A stretch of DNA of 37,246 nucleotides from Collinsella sp. UBA6357 (GCA_002437815.1 DJRP01000025.1:108312-145557), one strand, 5' to 3'. Positions 23,910-31,590 are shown, counted from the stretch's first letter. Notes: generated from the sequence alone by a model not told the origin. Translations and numbers: made by a program.

Positions 23910-24866
23910 ATGGGCATGTATACGACAAGAGTCGCGGTGGGCGAGGGAAAGTTCGCACTCGAGGCTCAGCTCACGGTGACGCCGCGCGGCATGGTGGTCT
24001 ACGCCTGCACACCGTCGTTCGCCCATCTGGGCGCCACGGCCCAGGCCATTCCGCGTCCCGAGCCGGGACGCACGGCTACGGTGAGCATCCTGGCCGTGCC
24101 CTGCCATCGTGATGAGATTCCGGCGCACGATATCGCGGCGGCGCTCGCCACGCGCTTTGGCGTGCCGGTCACGGCAAGCACGGGCTTTCATGTGGAGCAC
24201 GCAAACGCGGATGACCTGCAGCGCGTGCTCGATACCACCAAGGAGCTTATCGCGCAGCTCGAGGCGGCTGCCGAACGCGTACTCCGTGCCGGGTGGGATG
24301 AGGGCGGCGCCGGCGCTCAGGTCGTTGCGATCGACTCTGCGACGGGTGCGCCGATCGGTCCGGTCGACCGCGTCGAAGCGCACGCCGGCGAGGGCATCTT
24401 GCATCAAGCGTTCATGACGTTGTTGGTCGAGGGCTGGGGCGACGAGGCCCGCTTGCTGCTCTGTCGACGCAGCGCGCTCAAACGCCTGTGGGGCGGGGTG
24501 CTCGCCGATGGGTGTGCCGGTCATCCGCTGCCGGGTGAAAATGTCGCCGCGGCCGCGGCGCGCCGTATGCACGAAGAACTTGGTATCGAGTGCAGCCCCG
24601 ATGCGCTCAAGCACCTCGGCCATATCGTCTATCGCGAGGACCACGGCGACGGCCGCTGCGAGCATGAATGGTGCGAGGTCTATGCCGGGCGTGTCGCGCC
24701 CGATGAACTCGCCATCAACCAAGAGGAGATCTCCGAGGTGCGCGCCGTGACGGCCGCCGAGCTCGAGGGCTACCTCCAAGGTCATCCCGAGCAGCTGGCC
24801 CCGTGGCTGCGCATCGCACTCGAGGACGTCGGAATCCGCACCGCGCTGCAGACACTGGGCTTTTAG
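23910..24866 (+). CDS. LpdD-like prenyl-flavin chaperone domain fused to an IPP-isomerase-like Nudix domain
   Basis: A 318-aa cytoplasmic two-domain protein. Residues 1 to about 115 resemble LpdD, the small partner of UbiD-type gallate decarboxylases: TVTPRGMVVYACTPSFAHLG, then VPCHRDEIPAHDIAAALA and TGFHVEHANADDL. Residues about 140-318 resemble type 1 isopentenyl-diphosphate isomerase. His158 (EAHAG), His165 (LHQAF), His205 (AGHP), Tyr241, Glu251 and Glu253 (CEHEW) match its metal and active-site positions, and the Nudix box runs from Gly204 to Ile226 with Glu210, Glu222 and Glu223. The residue at the catalytic Cys position is Ala203, with Cys202 just before it, so isomerase activity is uncertain. 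GGGAGGG lies 4 nt upstream of the ATG. Downstream lie permease, UbiD and UbiX genes, pointing to cofactor supply for the decarboxylase. Confidence 0.75.
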   Translation: MGMYTTRVAVGEGKFALEAQLTVTPRGMVVYACTPSFAHLGATAQAIPRPEPGRTATVSILAVPCHRDEIPAHDIAAALATRFGVPVTASTGFHVEHANADDLQRVLDTTKELIAQLEAAAERVLRAGWDEGGAGAQVVAIDSATGAPIGPVDRVEAHAGEGILHQAFMTLLVEGWGDEARLLLCRRSALKRLWGGVLADGCAGHPLPGENVAAAAARRMHEELGIECSPDALKHLGHIVYREDHGDGRCEHEWCEVYAGRVAPDELAINQEEISEVRAVTAAELEGYLQGHPEQLAPWLRIALEDVGIRTALQTLGF

Positions 24867-24905
24867 GCGAGCGATGGCATGGCGCCACCCCGCGTGCCTC
24901 GCAAG

Positions 24906-24963
24906 CCGTCCCAACATTCGGCGAAAATCCCGTATAGGGAAAAGCCGGCGAACGTTGGGGCGG
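24906..24963. repeat. Imperfect 58-bp inverted repeat in the leader of the decarboxylase operon
   Basis: Arms CCGTCCCAACATTCG (24906-24920) and CGAACGTTGGGGCGG (24949-24963) pair over 15 positions with one G-T wobble and one mismatch; the interior holds a further CCC-GTATA-GGG. No T-run follows. It could be a transcript structure, a 3'-end processing hairpin of the Nudix gene or a small mobile palindrome. Confidence 0.45.
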
Positions 24964-25012
24964 ATCCGTGTTGGGGAGAAGCGTGACCCCCATTCCCGAC
25001 TTCAAAAATCCC

Positions 25013-25044
25013 GCTTGACTGTATTCCTGCAACACAGCTCAAGC
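25013..25044 (+). promoter_or_regulatory. Dyad directly upstream of the leader terminator
   Basis: GCTTGA+CTGT (25013-25022) and ACAG+C+TCAAGC (25034-25044) form a 10-bp dyad with a one-base bulge and an 11-nt centre. It contains TTGACT, which could also be a -35 element, although no good -10 follows. It ends 3 nt before the terminator stem. It may be an operator for a local regulator such as the MerR protein at 28853, or a transcript hairpin working with the terminator. Confidence 0.45.
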
Positions 25045-25047
25045 TGA

Positions 25048-25078
25048 GGGGCGTCCGACAACGGGCGCCCCTTTTCTT
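25048..25078 (+). terminator. Strong intrinsic terminator between the Nudix fusion gene and the permease gene
   Basis: GGGGCGTCCG (25048-25057), loop ACAA, CGGGCGCCCC (25062-25071), then TTTTCTT. The 10-bp stem has one G-U wobble. It lies 182 nt after the Nudix stop and only 53 nt before the permease ATG. I see no convincing promoter in those 53 nt, so it may act as an attenuator for the permease-ubiD-ubiX transcript rather than a simple end. Confidence 0.85.
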
Positions 25079-25130
25079 CGTGCGGCATCGCCGTCAGTCC
25101 TGGGTCGCCCCCAACAAGAAAGGTGGGAAG

Positions 25131-26588
25131 ATGGAAGCGGAAAAGAAGACGTTCAAGATCACCAAGCGCGAAGTCGGCTTCGTGCTGGGCATCGTTGTCT
25201 TTTTGCTGGTGAAGTTTCTTCCTTTGGCAAGCCTGAGCTCCACGGTCGAGCTCACGGTCGGTGGCCAGACATGCCTGGCGCTGACGCTCGCGACGGTCGT
25301 GTTCTGGGCATGCGGCGTGGCGCAACCGGGTTTTGTGGGCCTGCTCTACTGCGCGCTGCTCGTGCTGTTCCAGGTGTGCACCGACGATACGGGCGCGGCG
25401 AGCATCTCGGCCACGGTGGCCTCCACGTTCAGTTCGTGGACCAAGGCGACGATGTGGCTCGTGATCGGCGCCTACCTCATCGCCAGCGCGGTCAAGGAGT
25501 CGGGCTTGGGCGAGCGCATCGCCTACGCGTTCATGCTCAAGTTCGTGCGTGATGCCAAGTCGCTCATCATCTCGATCTTCGCGCTCACGTTCGTGCTGTC
25601 CCTGCTGATCCCGCATCCGTTCCCGCGCGCCTTCCTCATCTTGGCCGTGGTCTCGGTCATCGCCGAGTCCGCCGGTTATGGGGAGGAGGACAAGGGCAAG
25701 CTCGGCTTCCTCATCTTTGCGGCGGCCGCACCCGGCTCCATGTTCTTCCTCACGGGCGACTCCACGCTCAACCCGCTCGTCGCGCAGTACAGCGCCGAGG
25801 CGGGCGGCGCGGACCCGTCCTTCATCGACTGGTTCCTCTACATGAGCGTGCCCATGCTGGTAGCCTTGCTCTGCACCATGTTCCTGGGCCTGTTCCTGTT
25901 CAAGCCCGGCAAGGAGCTCGTCTACGATCGCGATCAGATCCTGGCCAAGCAGGCCGCTCTCGGCAAGCTCTCGGCCAAGGAGATCCGTACCATCGTGTGG
26001 CTTGTGATCGCCATCGTCCTGTGGCTCACCGTCTCGGGCACCTATATCGGCTGGGTCACGCTCGCTATCGGCGTGTCGCTCGCCATGCCCGTCATCGGCG
26101 AGGTGCTCACGCCCGCCAGCTGGAACTCGGTCGACATCAAGTCCCTCATGTTCCTCACGGCCGCTATGGCCGTGGGCTCCGTGGGTGGCGCCACCGGCAT
26201 GAACGCCTGGATCGCCGACGTCGTGCTCCCCAGCTCCGTACCCGAGAACATCTTCCTGTTCGCCCTGCTCGTCGCCGCGCTATCCATGATCATCCATATG
26301 TTCATGGGCTCGGTCATGGCTGTGCTCGGCGTGTGCGTGCCCGCGTTCATCAGCTTCGCGGCCGGCTCCAGCGTGAGTCCGCTCGCCGTGGCGCTCATCG
26401 TGTTCACCTCCATCAACATCCACTACATCCTGCCGTTCCATAACCTGCCGATCCTGATCGGCGAGGGCAAGGACGCGGGCGGCTACACCTCCAAGGAGGC
26501 CATGCGCATGGGCATTCCCCTGACGGCCGTGGTCTTCGTGGTCGTGCTCGTCGAGGCCGCCTGGTTCCATCTCTTTGGCCTGATGTAA
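25131..26588 (+). CDS. DASS/SLC13-type anion permease, probable aromatic or dicarboxylic acid uptake
   Basis: A 485-aa inner-membrane protein with about 12 hydrophobic segments, resembling the divalent anion:sodium symporter family (CitT/TtdT-like). The start at 25131 is chosen because AAAGGTGGG lies just upstream and the product begins with a charged cytoplasmic tail (MEAEKKTFKITKRE); an upstream in-frame GTG overlaps the terminator region. The paired re-entrant motifs usually read Ser-Asn-Thr; here the first is replaced by TGDSTLNP, and the second region reads VGGATGMNAW, suggesting altered ion or substrate binding. It is followed after 95 nt by the UbiD gene. By context it may import the aromatic acid that UbiD decarboxylates, or exchange substrate for product; not proved by sequence. 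Confidence 0.85.
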   Translation: MEAEKKTFKITKREVGFVLGIVVFLLVKFLPLASLSSTVELTVGGQTCLALTLATVVFWACGVAQPGFVGLLYCALLVLFQVCTDDTGAASISATVASTFSSWTKATMWLVIGAYLIASAVKESGLGERIAYAFMLKFVRDAKSLIISIFALTFVLSLLIPHPFPRAFLILAVVSVIAESAGYGEEDKGKLGFLIFAAAAPGSMFFLTGDSTLNPLVAQYSAEAGGADPSFIDWFLYMSVPMLVALLCTMFLGLFLFKPGKELVYDRDQILAKQAALGKLSAKEIRTIVWLVIAIVLWLTVSGTYIGWVTLAIGVSLAMPVIGEVLTPASWNSVDIKSLMFLTAAMAVGSVGGATGMNAWIADVVLPSSVPENIFLFALLVAALSMIIHMFMGSVMAVLGVCVPAFISFAAGSSVSPLAVALIVFTSINIHYILPFHNLPILIGEGKDAGGYTSKEAMRMGIPLTAVVFVVVLVEAAWFHLFGLM

Positions 26589-26637
26589 GCGGTTGAGCGC
26601 CGCATCTGTCGTGCGCTCCAAATCTCATTGTCATCTC

Positions 26638-26662
26638 GCCCGGCGACATACCGCCGCCGGGC
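26638..26662 (+). terminator. Hairpin between permease and ubiD (weak)
   Basis: GCCCGGCG (26638-26645) and CGCCGGGC (26655-26662) form a perfect 8-bp stem with a 9-nt loop. It is followed by TCTCTCCC, not a U-run, so partial termination or mRNA stability control between permease and decarboxylase is more likely than full termination. Confidence 0.4.
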
Positions 26663-26683
26663 TCTCTCCCGAAAGGAGCACCC

Positions 26684-28171
26684 ATGTCCACCATCGATGC
26701 CAACCAGATCCACGACCTGCGCTCCGCGCTCGACTTCCTGCGCCAGATGCCCGGCCAGCTGCTCGAGACCGACACCCCGGTCGATCCGGATGCCGAGGTC
26801 TCGGGCGTCTATCGCCATGTGGGCGCCGGCGGTACCGTCATGCGCCCGACCAAAGAGGGCCCGGCCATGGTCTTCAACAACGTCAAGGGCTTCGACGACG
26901 CCAAGGTCTGCATCGGCATGCTCGCGAGCCGCAAGCGCGTCGCCGCCCTGCTCGATCTGGACGAGGAGCACCTGGGTCTCGAGATCGGCAAGCGCTTCGA
27001 GAACCTGATCGCGCCCCAGCAGATCGCCGAGGGTGCGCACGTCGATTGCCAAGAGGTCGTGTACAAGGCCACCGATGAGGGCTTCGACCTGCGTAAGATC
27101 GTTCCCGCCCCCACCAACACCCCCGTCGACGGCGGTCCCTATATCACCATGGGCCTCGCTTACGGCACGAGCCCCGACGGCTCCCAGTCCGACGTCACTA
27201 TCCACCGCTTCTCCTGCGTCGACAAGGACAAGCTCGCCATGTGGATCACCCCGGGCAGCCGTCACCTGGGCGCCTTCTTCGACCAGTATTGCGAGCGCGG
27301 CGAGGACATGCCCATCTCTATCTCCATCGGCCTCGATCCGGCCGTCTACATGTGCTGTGGCTTCGAGGCGCCTACCACGCCGCTCGGCTTCAACGAGCTC
27401 CAGATCGCCGGCGCCTTGCGCGGCCGTGCCGTCGAGCTTGCCGACTGCGTCACCGTCCCGCAGAAGTGCATCGCCAACGCCGAGTACGTGCTCGAGGGCT
27501 ATCTCATGCACGACGAGACCGTCAACGAGGACGTCAACGGCCACGGCTACGCCATGCCCGAGTTCCCCGGCTACACCGGTGCCGCCAAGGTGTGCCCGGT
27601 GATCAAGATCACCGCCGTCACCACCCGCGTGAACCCGATCATGGAGAGTTGCATCGGCCCGTCGCACGAGCACGTCTCCATGGCCGGCATCCCCACCGAG
27701 GCCTCGATTTTCAACATGGTCGACAAGGCCATCCCGGGTCGCTTGCTCAACGTGCACGCTGCTCCCTGCGGCGGCGGCAAGTTCGTGGCTATCCTTCAGT
27801 TCAAGAAGTCGAGCAAGAACGATGAAGGTCGCCAGCGCAATGCCGCACTGCTCGCCTTCTCGGCCTTCTCCGAGCTCAAGCACGTTTTCTTGGTGGACGA
27901 GGACGTCGACATCTTCGACATGAGCGACGTGATGTGGGCCATGACCACGCGCTTCCAGGCCGACACCGACCTCATCACCATTCCGGGCTGTCATTGCCAC
28001 GTGCTCGACCCGTCCAACGACCCCGCTTGCGACCCCAGCATCCGCGAGCACGGTATCGCCTGCAAGGCGATCTTCGACTGCACGGTGCCCTTCGACCTCA
28101 AGAAGAACTTCATCCGTTCGCAGTTCATGGAGATCGATCAGGACAAGTGGGCTGCGGAGCTCGCTTACTAG
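26684..28171 (+). CDS. lpdC: UbiD-family decarboxylase, LpdC-like (gallate/protocatechuate type)
   Basis: A 495-aa prenylated-FMN-dependent decarboxylase that removes the carboxyl group of a hydroxylated aromatic acid without oxygen. Motifs are close to the Lactiplantibacillus LpdC protein as I remember it: SGVYRHVGAGGTVMRP, EGPAMVFNNVKGF, KATDEGFDLRK, APTNTP, SDVTIHR, SRHLGAF (Arg193-His194), the MPEFPGYTG catalytic Glu region (Glu293), GPSHEHVSMAGIPTEASI and LVDEDVDIFDMSDVMWAM. Length matches LpdC (about 490). AAAGGAG precedes the ATG. UbiX follows after 33 nt, and an LpdD-like domain is encoded upstream, giving the full B, C and D set of a gallate decarboxylase. Substrate identity (gallate, protocatechuate or another phenolic acid) is inferred from similarity only. 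Confidence 0.92.
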   Translation: MSTIDANQIHDLRSALDFLRQMPGQLLETDTPVDPDAEVSGVYRHVGAGGTVMRPTKEGPAMVFNNVKGFDDAKVCIGMLASRKRVAALLDLDEEHLGLEIGKRFENLIAPQQIAEGAHVDCQEVVYKATDEGFDLRKIVPAPTNTPVDGGPYITMGLAYGTSPDGSQSDVTIHRFSCVDKDKLAMWITPGSRHLGAFFDQYCERGEDMPISISIGLDPAVYMCCGFEAPTTPLGFNELQIAGALRGRAVELADCVTVPQKCIANAEYVLEGYLMHDETVNEDVNGHGYAMPEFPGYTGAAKVCPVIKITAVTTRVNPIMESCIGPSHEHVSMAGIPTEASIFNMVDKAIPGRLLNVHAAPCGGGKFVAILQFKKSSKNDEGRQRNAALLAFSAFSELKHVFLVDEDVDIFDMSDVMWAMTTRFQADTDLITIPGCHCHVLDPSNDPACDPSIREHGIACKAIFDCTVPFDLKKNFIRSQFMEIDQDKWAAELAY

Positions 28172-28204
28172 TGGATGAAGCTGCCCGGTAGCAAAGGAGT
28201 TGTC

Positions 28205-28783
28205 ATGTCCGAGTCTTCTGCCCGTCCCCGCCGCATCGTCGTCGGCGTGTCCGGCGCGAGCGGTGCCGTCCTCGGCCTCGAGTGCCTCAAGTGCCTGCGT
28301 GAGGCGGGTGCCGAGAGCGCGCTCGTGGTGACGCGCGGGGGAGAGATCACCATCGAGCAGGAGCTCGGCATGACGATGGACGAGTTCGCCCGCCACGCCG
28401 ACGTCGTCTATGACAACCGGAATATCGGCGCCGCCATCGCGAGCGGGACGTATCCGGTTGACGGCATGATCGTGGCGCCGTGCTCGATGAAGACGCTCGC
28501 CGGCATCGCCAACGGCTACAGCGAGAACCTCTTGCTGCGTGCGGCCGATGTGCAGACGAAGGAGCAGCGTCGTCTGGTCCTCATGGTGCGCGAGACTCCG
28601 CTCTCCGCGATTCACGTCGACAATATGGCCCGCGTGGCGCGCGTACCGGGCGTGATGCTCATGCCGCCCATGCTCACGTTCTACAACGGGCCCGCGACGC
28701 TCGATGATGCCGTGCACCATATCGTCGCCAAGGCGCTCGAGGCGTGCGGTGTGGCCGTCGCTGACTATAAGCGCTGGTCATAG
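28205..28783 (+). CDS. ubiX: UbiX-family flavin prenyltransferase (LpdB-like)
   Basis: A 192-aa enzyme joining a dimethylallyl group to FMN to make prenylated FMN, the cofactor of UbiD enzymes. Motifs are GVSGASGAVLGLE near the N-terminus (flavin phosphate binding), APCSMKTLAGIANGYSENLL (the UbiX signature) and RRLVLMVRETPLS (substrate phosphate-binding arginines and Glu). The start at 28205 has AAGGAG 6 nt upstream; an in-frame ATG 30 nt earlier has no such site. It is 33 nt downstream of the decarboxylase gene and ends shortly before a strong terminator, so it closes the operon. E. coli UbiX uses dimethylallyl monophosphate (established), relevant to the Nudix domain upstream. Confidence 0.95.
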   Translation: MSESSARPRRIVVGVSGASGAVLGLECLKCLREAGAESALVVTRGGEITIEQELGMTMDEFARHADVVYDNRNIGAAIASGTYPVDGMIVAPCSMKTLAGIANGYSENLLLRAADVQTKEQRRLVLMVRETPLSAIHVDNMARVARVPGVMLMPPMLTFYNGPATLDDAVHHIVAKALEACGVAVADYKRWS

Positions 28784-28809
28784 CGCCTACGATACAATGG
28801 GCAAGGTGC

Positions 28810-28842
28810 GCCCGCCGTCTTCGTGGCGGCGGGCTTTTTGTT
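28810..28842 (+). terminator. Intrinsic terminator after ubiX
   Basis: GCCCGCCG (28810-28817), 9-nt loop, CGGCGGGC (28827-28834), then TTTTTGTT. It ends about 10 nt before the ATG of the MerR gene. A TACAAT box at 28793-28798 could be the -10 of a promoter for the MerR gene, but no good -35 is seen, and such a transcript would have to pass this terminator. Confidence 0.85.
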
Positions 28843-28852
28843 GGGAGGATCC

Positions 28853-29716
28853 ATGCACGAGGGCATGTACGCGATCAGCGAGATGGCGAGTCTCTTCAAC
28901 GTCTCGCGCCAGACGCTCATCTACTACGACAAGATCGGTCTGTTCAAGCCTGCTGTCGTCAACGACCGTGGTTACCGCTTCTACTCGCCCACGCAGATCC
29001 CTTTCATGCGGCTCATCTGCATGCTGCGCGACTTAGGGCTCGAGCTTGACGAGATCGACCGGCTGGTGTCGACGTTCGACATCGGCGAGATGACCGACCG
29101 TTTGCGTGCACGCGTCGAGGCGCTCGATGCGCGCATGGCCGAGCTCGGGGCCGAGCGCGAGGGTGTGTGCGAGCGCCTGCGCTTCTACGAGGAGGCCGTG
29201 TTCTGGCGCGGGCGCGAGGGAAAGCCGACGCTCCGCCATTTCGACCGCCGCTATGTGATCGTCGAGGCGTTTCCCGCCGATGCCGAGCGCGGGCGCTCCA
29301 TGCTGCACCCTACCCTCATGCGCGCCATCGACCGCATGCATCGGCTGACCGGCACGCGTCCCATGCGTGGGTGGGGGACGATGCTCCGGCGAGAGGCGTT
29401 CCATACGGACGATCCCATCGCCGGCGCCGGATCGTTTGCCGTACTGCCCGAGGGCGCCGAGTCGATGCTGCCCGCCGACCCCGCCGAACTTGCGGCGCTG
29501 GGGGTCGAGGTCCTGCACGCCGGGGTGTACCTGTGTCTGAGCCGCTGGGGCATGCCCTACGAGGCGGACGGCATCCGCAACGCGGTCGCCTGTCTGGACG
29601 AGCACGGGTTCACGCCGCTCGGCAACGCCTACGATTTCTGCTATCTGGATACCACAGGCTATGACGAGGCGCATCAAGAGGACTTTTGCTGCATTCAGAT
29701 CCCCGTGGGGCTGTGA
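28853..29716 (+). CDS. MerR-family regulator with GyrI-like effector domain
   Basis: A 287-aa regulator. Residues 1-75 are a MerR winged helix (YAISEMASLFNVSRQTLIYY; DKIGLFKP; RGYRFYSPTQI), followed by a dimerisation coiled coil (about 80-120: RLRARVEALDARMAELGAER) and a C-terminal domain of about 150 residues resembling the BmrR/GyrI small-molecule pocket (DTTGYDEAHQEDFCCIQIPV at the end). Such proteins activate promoters with long spacers when bound to a small ligand. The start at 28853 has GGGAGG 4 nt upstream. Placed right after ubiX in the same direction, it is a candidate regulator of the aromatic acid decarboxylase operon; a matching dyad is at 25013-25044. The link is inferred. Confidence 0.88.
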   Translation: MHEGMYAISEMASLFNVSRQTLIYYDKIGLFKPAVVNDRGYRFYSPTQIPFMRLICMLRDLGLELDEIDRLVSTFDIGEMTDRLRARVEALDARMAELGAEREGVCERLRFYEEAVFWRGREGKPTLRHFDRRYVIVEAFPADAERGRSMLHPTLMRAIDRMHRLTGTRPMRGWGTMLRREAFHTDDPIAGAGSFAVLPEGAESMLPADPAELAALGVEVLHAGVYLCLSRWGMPYEADGIRNAVACLDEHGFTPLGNAYDFCYLDTTGYDEAHQEDFCCIQIPVGL

Positions 29717-29797
29717 TCGATATCGATGCGGAAACGCGGGCGACATCGGGTATAAGAGCGGCAACGTTTGATCGCGAGGCCAAAGGGGGCGCCCCGT

Positions 29798-30592
29798 ATG
29801 GATATCGATAGCTTCGAATGGTGGTACAGCGAGGGCGAGGACCAGGATGCCGATGACGGCTTCGAGGCGTCGTCCCGGTCCTCCTCGTTCGCGCGCCTGT
29901 GGGACGAGGCGGAGGATGCCGAGGCCGAGGACGCCGCCACCGCCACGCTCGGCCAACCGGCCGATATGTCCATTTCACCTGCTGCGACCCCGCGGCCTGC
30001 GCACCATATCGATCCCGACGAGACCGCCTCGTTTTCCATTCTCGACGTCCCTGCCGAAGGGGCGCGCGCCCCTGCGCCCGCCTCGCGTCCTCGGCTGGCT
30101 CGCGAGATGGATCCGCGCCGACGCTCTCCGGTCGGCCCCATCATCGTGGCCTTTCTTGCCGGCGTCGTGGCCTGCGCGGGCATCGGCGGGGTCTGGTATC
30201 ACCTGCAACAGCAGCAGGAGACGCTTGCCGCATCCGAGATGTCGCTCGAACGTTCGCTCAATCGAACGCGTTCCGTACATCTTTCGATTTCGGTCGAGGG
30301 CGGCACGTGGGACACAACCCGCGGTGACAGCCAGATGCTCATCCATGTCGCCGGCCGTACGCTCAAGGGCGAGCAAGTCGACGAATATCAATACGTGGAG
30401 TCGGACGGTTTGGGCATCGAGCTCAGGCCGGGAGACTACGAGCTGACCGTGGCAGAGACCCCGGTCGCTACCGACGGCACGCGTTTTCGCGCCTCGCAGA
30501 CCATGGTGCCGGTGAGTTTCAACTCCCGCTCGGGCGACACGGTCGACTCCTCGCCCAGCGGGACGTTCGATCTGCGCGCCTACGACGTCTGA
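29798..30592 (+). CDS. Single-pass membrane protein of unknown function
   Basis: A 264-aa protein I do not recognise. The first 60 residues are very acidic and low in complexity (FEWWYSEGEDQDADDGFEAS; DEAEDAEAEDAATATL). After a Pro/Ala-rich linker comes a basic patch (MDPRRR) and one membrane helix at about 113-133, followed by a short coiled segment (HLQQQQETLAASEMSLERSL) and a C-terminal extracellular beta-rich domain of about 110 residues (VHLSISVEGGTWDTTRGDS; GIELRPGDYELTVAETPV). Basic residues before the helix predict a cytoplasmic N-terminus. The start at 29798 is preferred over one 30 nt upstream because AAAGGGGG precedes it. TATAAG at 29751-29756 may be part of a promoter. Possibly a cell-envelope sensor or anchored protein. 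Confidence 0.75.
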   Translation: MDIDSFEWWYSEGEDQDADDGFEASSRSSSFARLWDEAEDAEAEDAATATLGQPADMSISPAATPRPAHHIDPDETASFSILDVPAEGARAPAPASRPRLAREMDPRRRSPVGPIIVAFLAGVVACAGIGGVWYHLQQQQETLAASEMSLERSLNRTRSVHLSISVEGGTWDTTRGDSQMLIHVAGRTLKGEQVDEYQYVESDGLGIELRPGDYELTVAETPVATDGTRFRASQTMVPVSFNSRSGDTVDSSPSGTFDLRAYDV

Positions 30593-30681
30593 TAGCGCGG
30601 CATCAAAGTGCGACAATAGCGGCGTGTGCCGTGTTCCCGGTCCGGCACCGCAATGCAAGAAAGCAAACGGAAGGAACCCGT

Positions 30682-31575
30682 ATGTCCATCCTCACCACTA
30701 TCAAGCGCGGCGAGCTCACCGCCGCCGTCGACTCCATGGGCGCGCAGCTCTCGAGCCTGGCGCTCAACGGTAACGAGTATCTCTGGCAGGCAGATCCCGC
30801 GTTCTGGGGCAAGCACGCCCCGATCCTGTTCCCCATCGTGGGGTCCCTGCGCGACAACAAAGCGACCTCTGCCGCCGGCCCGTGCGAGATGAACCGCCAT
30901 GGCATCGCGCGCATCGTCGAGCACAAGCTCGTCGGCGTTTCCGAGGACGGCAGCTCCGTCACCTACGAGCTCACCGATACCCCGGAGTCGCTCAAAGCCT
31001 ATCCCTTCCACTTCAAGCTCAACATGACCTATGCGCTCACGAGTGAGACCACGCTCACGCAGACGTTCAAGGTCACCAATACGGGCGACGTCGACCTGCC
31101 GTTCTCTGTGGGCGGGCATCCGGCGTTCAACGTGCCGGTTCCCGGCGCCGAGTATGAGGCGTTCGAGGACTACGAACTCGCCTTTACCGAGCCCTGGACC
31201 TGCGAGGTTCCCGTCATCACGCCCGACGGTCTCATGACCTACAAGGATTCCTATACCGCGCCCGACCACGCGGACCATATCGCGCTCACGCACGATAGCT
31301 TCGCGACCGACGCCATCGTGCTCACCGATGTGCCGGGCTCCACGCTCACCCTGCGCGGCACCAAGTCGGGCCACGGTATCAAGGTCGACTTCGAGGGCTT
31401 CAAGTACATCGGTATCTGGTCGCCCATGAACGACGCGCCGTTCATTGCGCTTGAGCCTTGGACCGGCCATTCCACGGTTGATACCGAGGACGACGTCTTC
31501 GAGCACAAGGCGAACACCATCACCTTGGCGCCGGGCGAAACCGACGAGCGCAGCTTCAGCATCACGATCCTGTAG
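30682..31575 (+). CDS. Aldose 1-epimerase family protein (LacX-like)
   Basis: A 297-aa cytoplasmic enzyme of the galactose mutarotase superfamily, which interconverts alpha and beta forms of aldoses or acts on hexose 6-phosphates. Motifs are MGAQLSSLALNGNEYLWQAD near the N-terminus, NRHGIARI (first catalytic His region), SVGGHPAFNVP (second His) and FIALEPWTG with the catalytic Glu, followed by the usual C-terminal strand (TLAPGETDERSFSITIL). Length is typical of the LacX-like subgroup (about 290). The Met at 30682 has GGAAGG upstream; an in-frame Met at 30631 would add a basic 17-residue tail with no family support. Monocistronic, followed by a palindromic repeat. Substrate not predictable. 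Confidence 0.92.
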   Translation: MSILTTIKRGELTAAVDSMGAQLSSLALNGNEYLWQADPAFWGKHAPILFPIVGSLRDNKATSAAGPCEMNRHGIARIVEHKLVGVSEDGSSVTYELTDTPESLKAYPFHFKLNMTYALTSETTLTQTFKVTNTGDVDLPFSVGGHPAFNVPVPGAEYEAFEDYELAFTEPWTCEVPVITPDGLMTYKDSYTAPDHADHIALTHDSFATDAIVLTDVPGSTLTLRGTKSGHGIKVDFEGFKYIGIWSPMNDAPFIALEPWTGHSTVDTEDDVFEHKANTITLAPGETDERSFSITIL

Positions 31576-31590
31576 TCCCCCGCCCCCAAG

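Noticed and set aside
26483..28720. 745-codon minus-strand frame opposite the permease, ubiD and ubiX genes
   Set aside because: Opposes three genes with clear family motifs; the composition is the same low-complexity antisense type and there is no ribosome site.
29716..29727. Perfect 12-bp palindrome ATCGATATCGAT at the MerR stop codon
   Set aside because: Short and made of GATC/CGAT-type words that recur by chance; no promoter or second copy near it supports a binding site.
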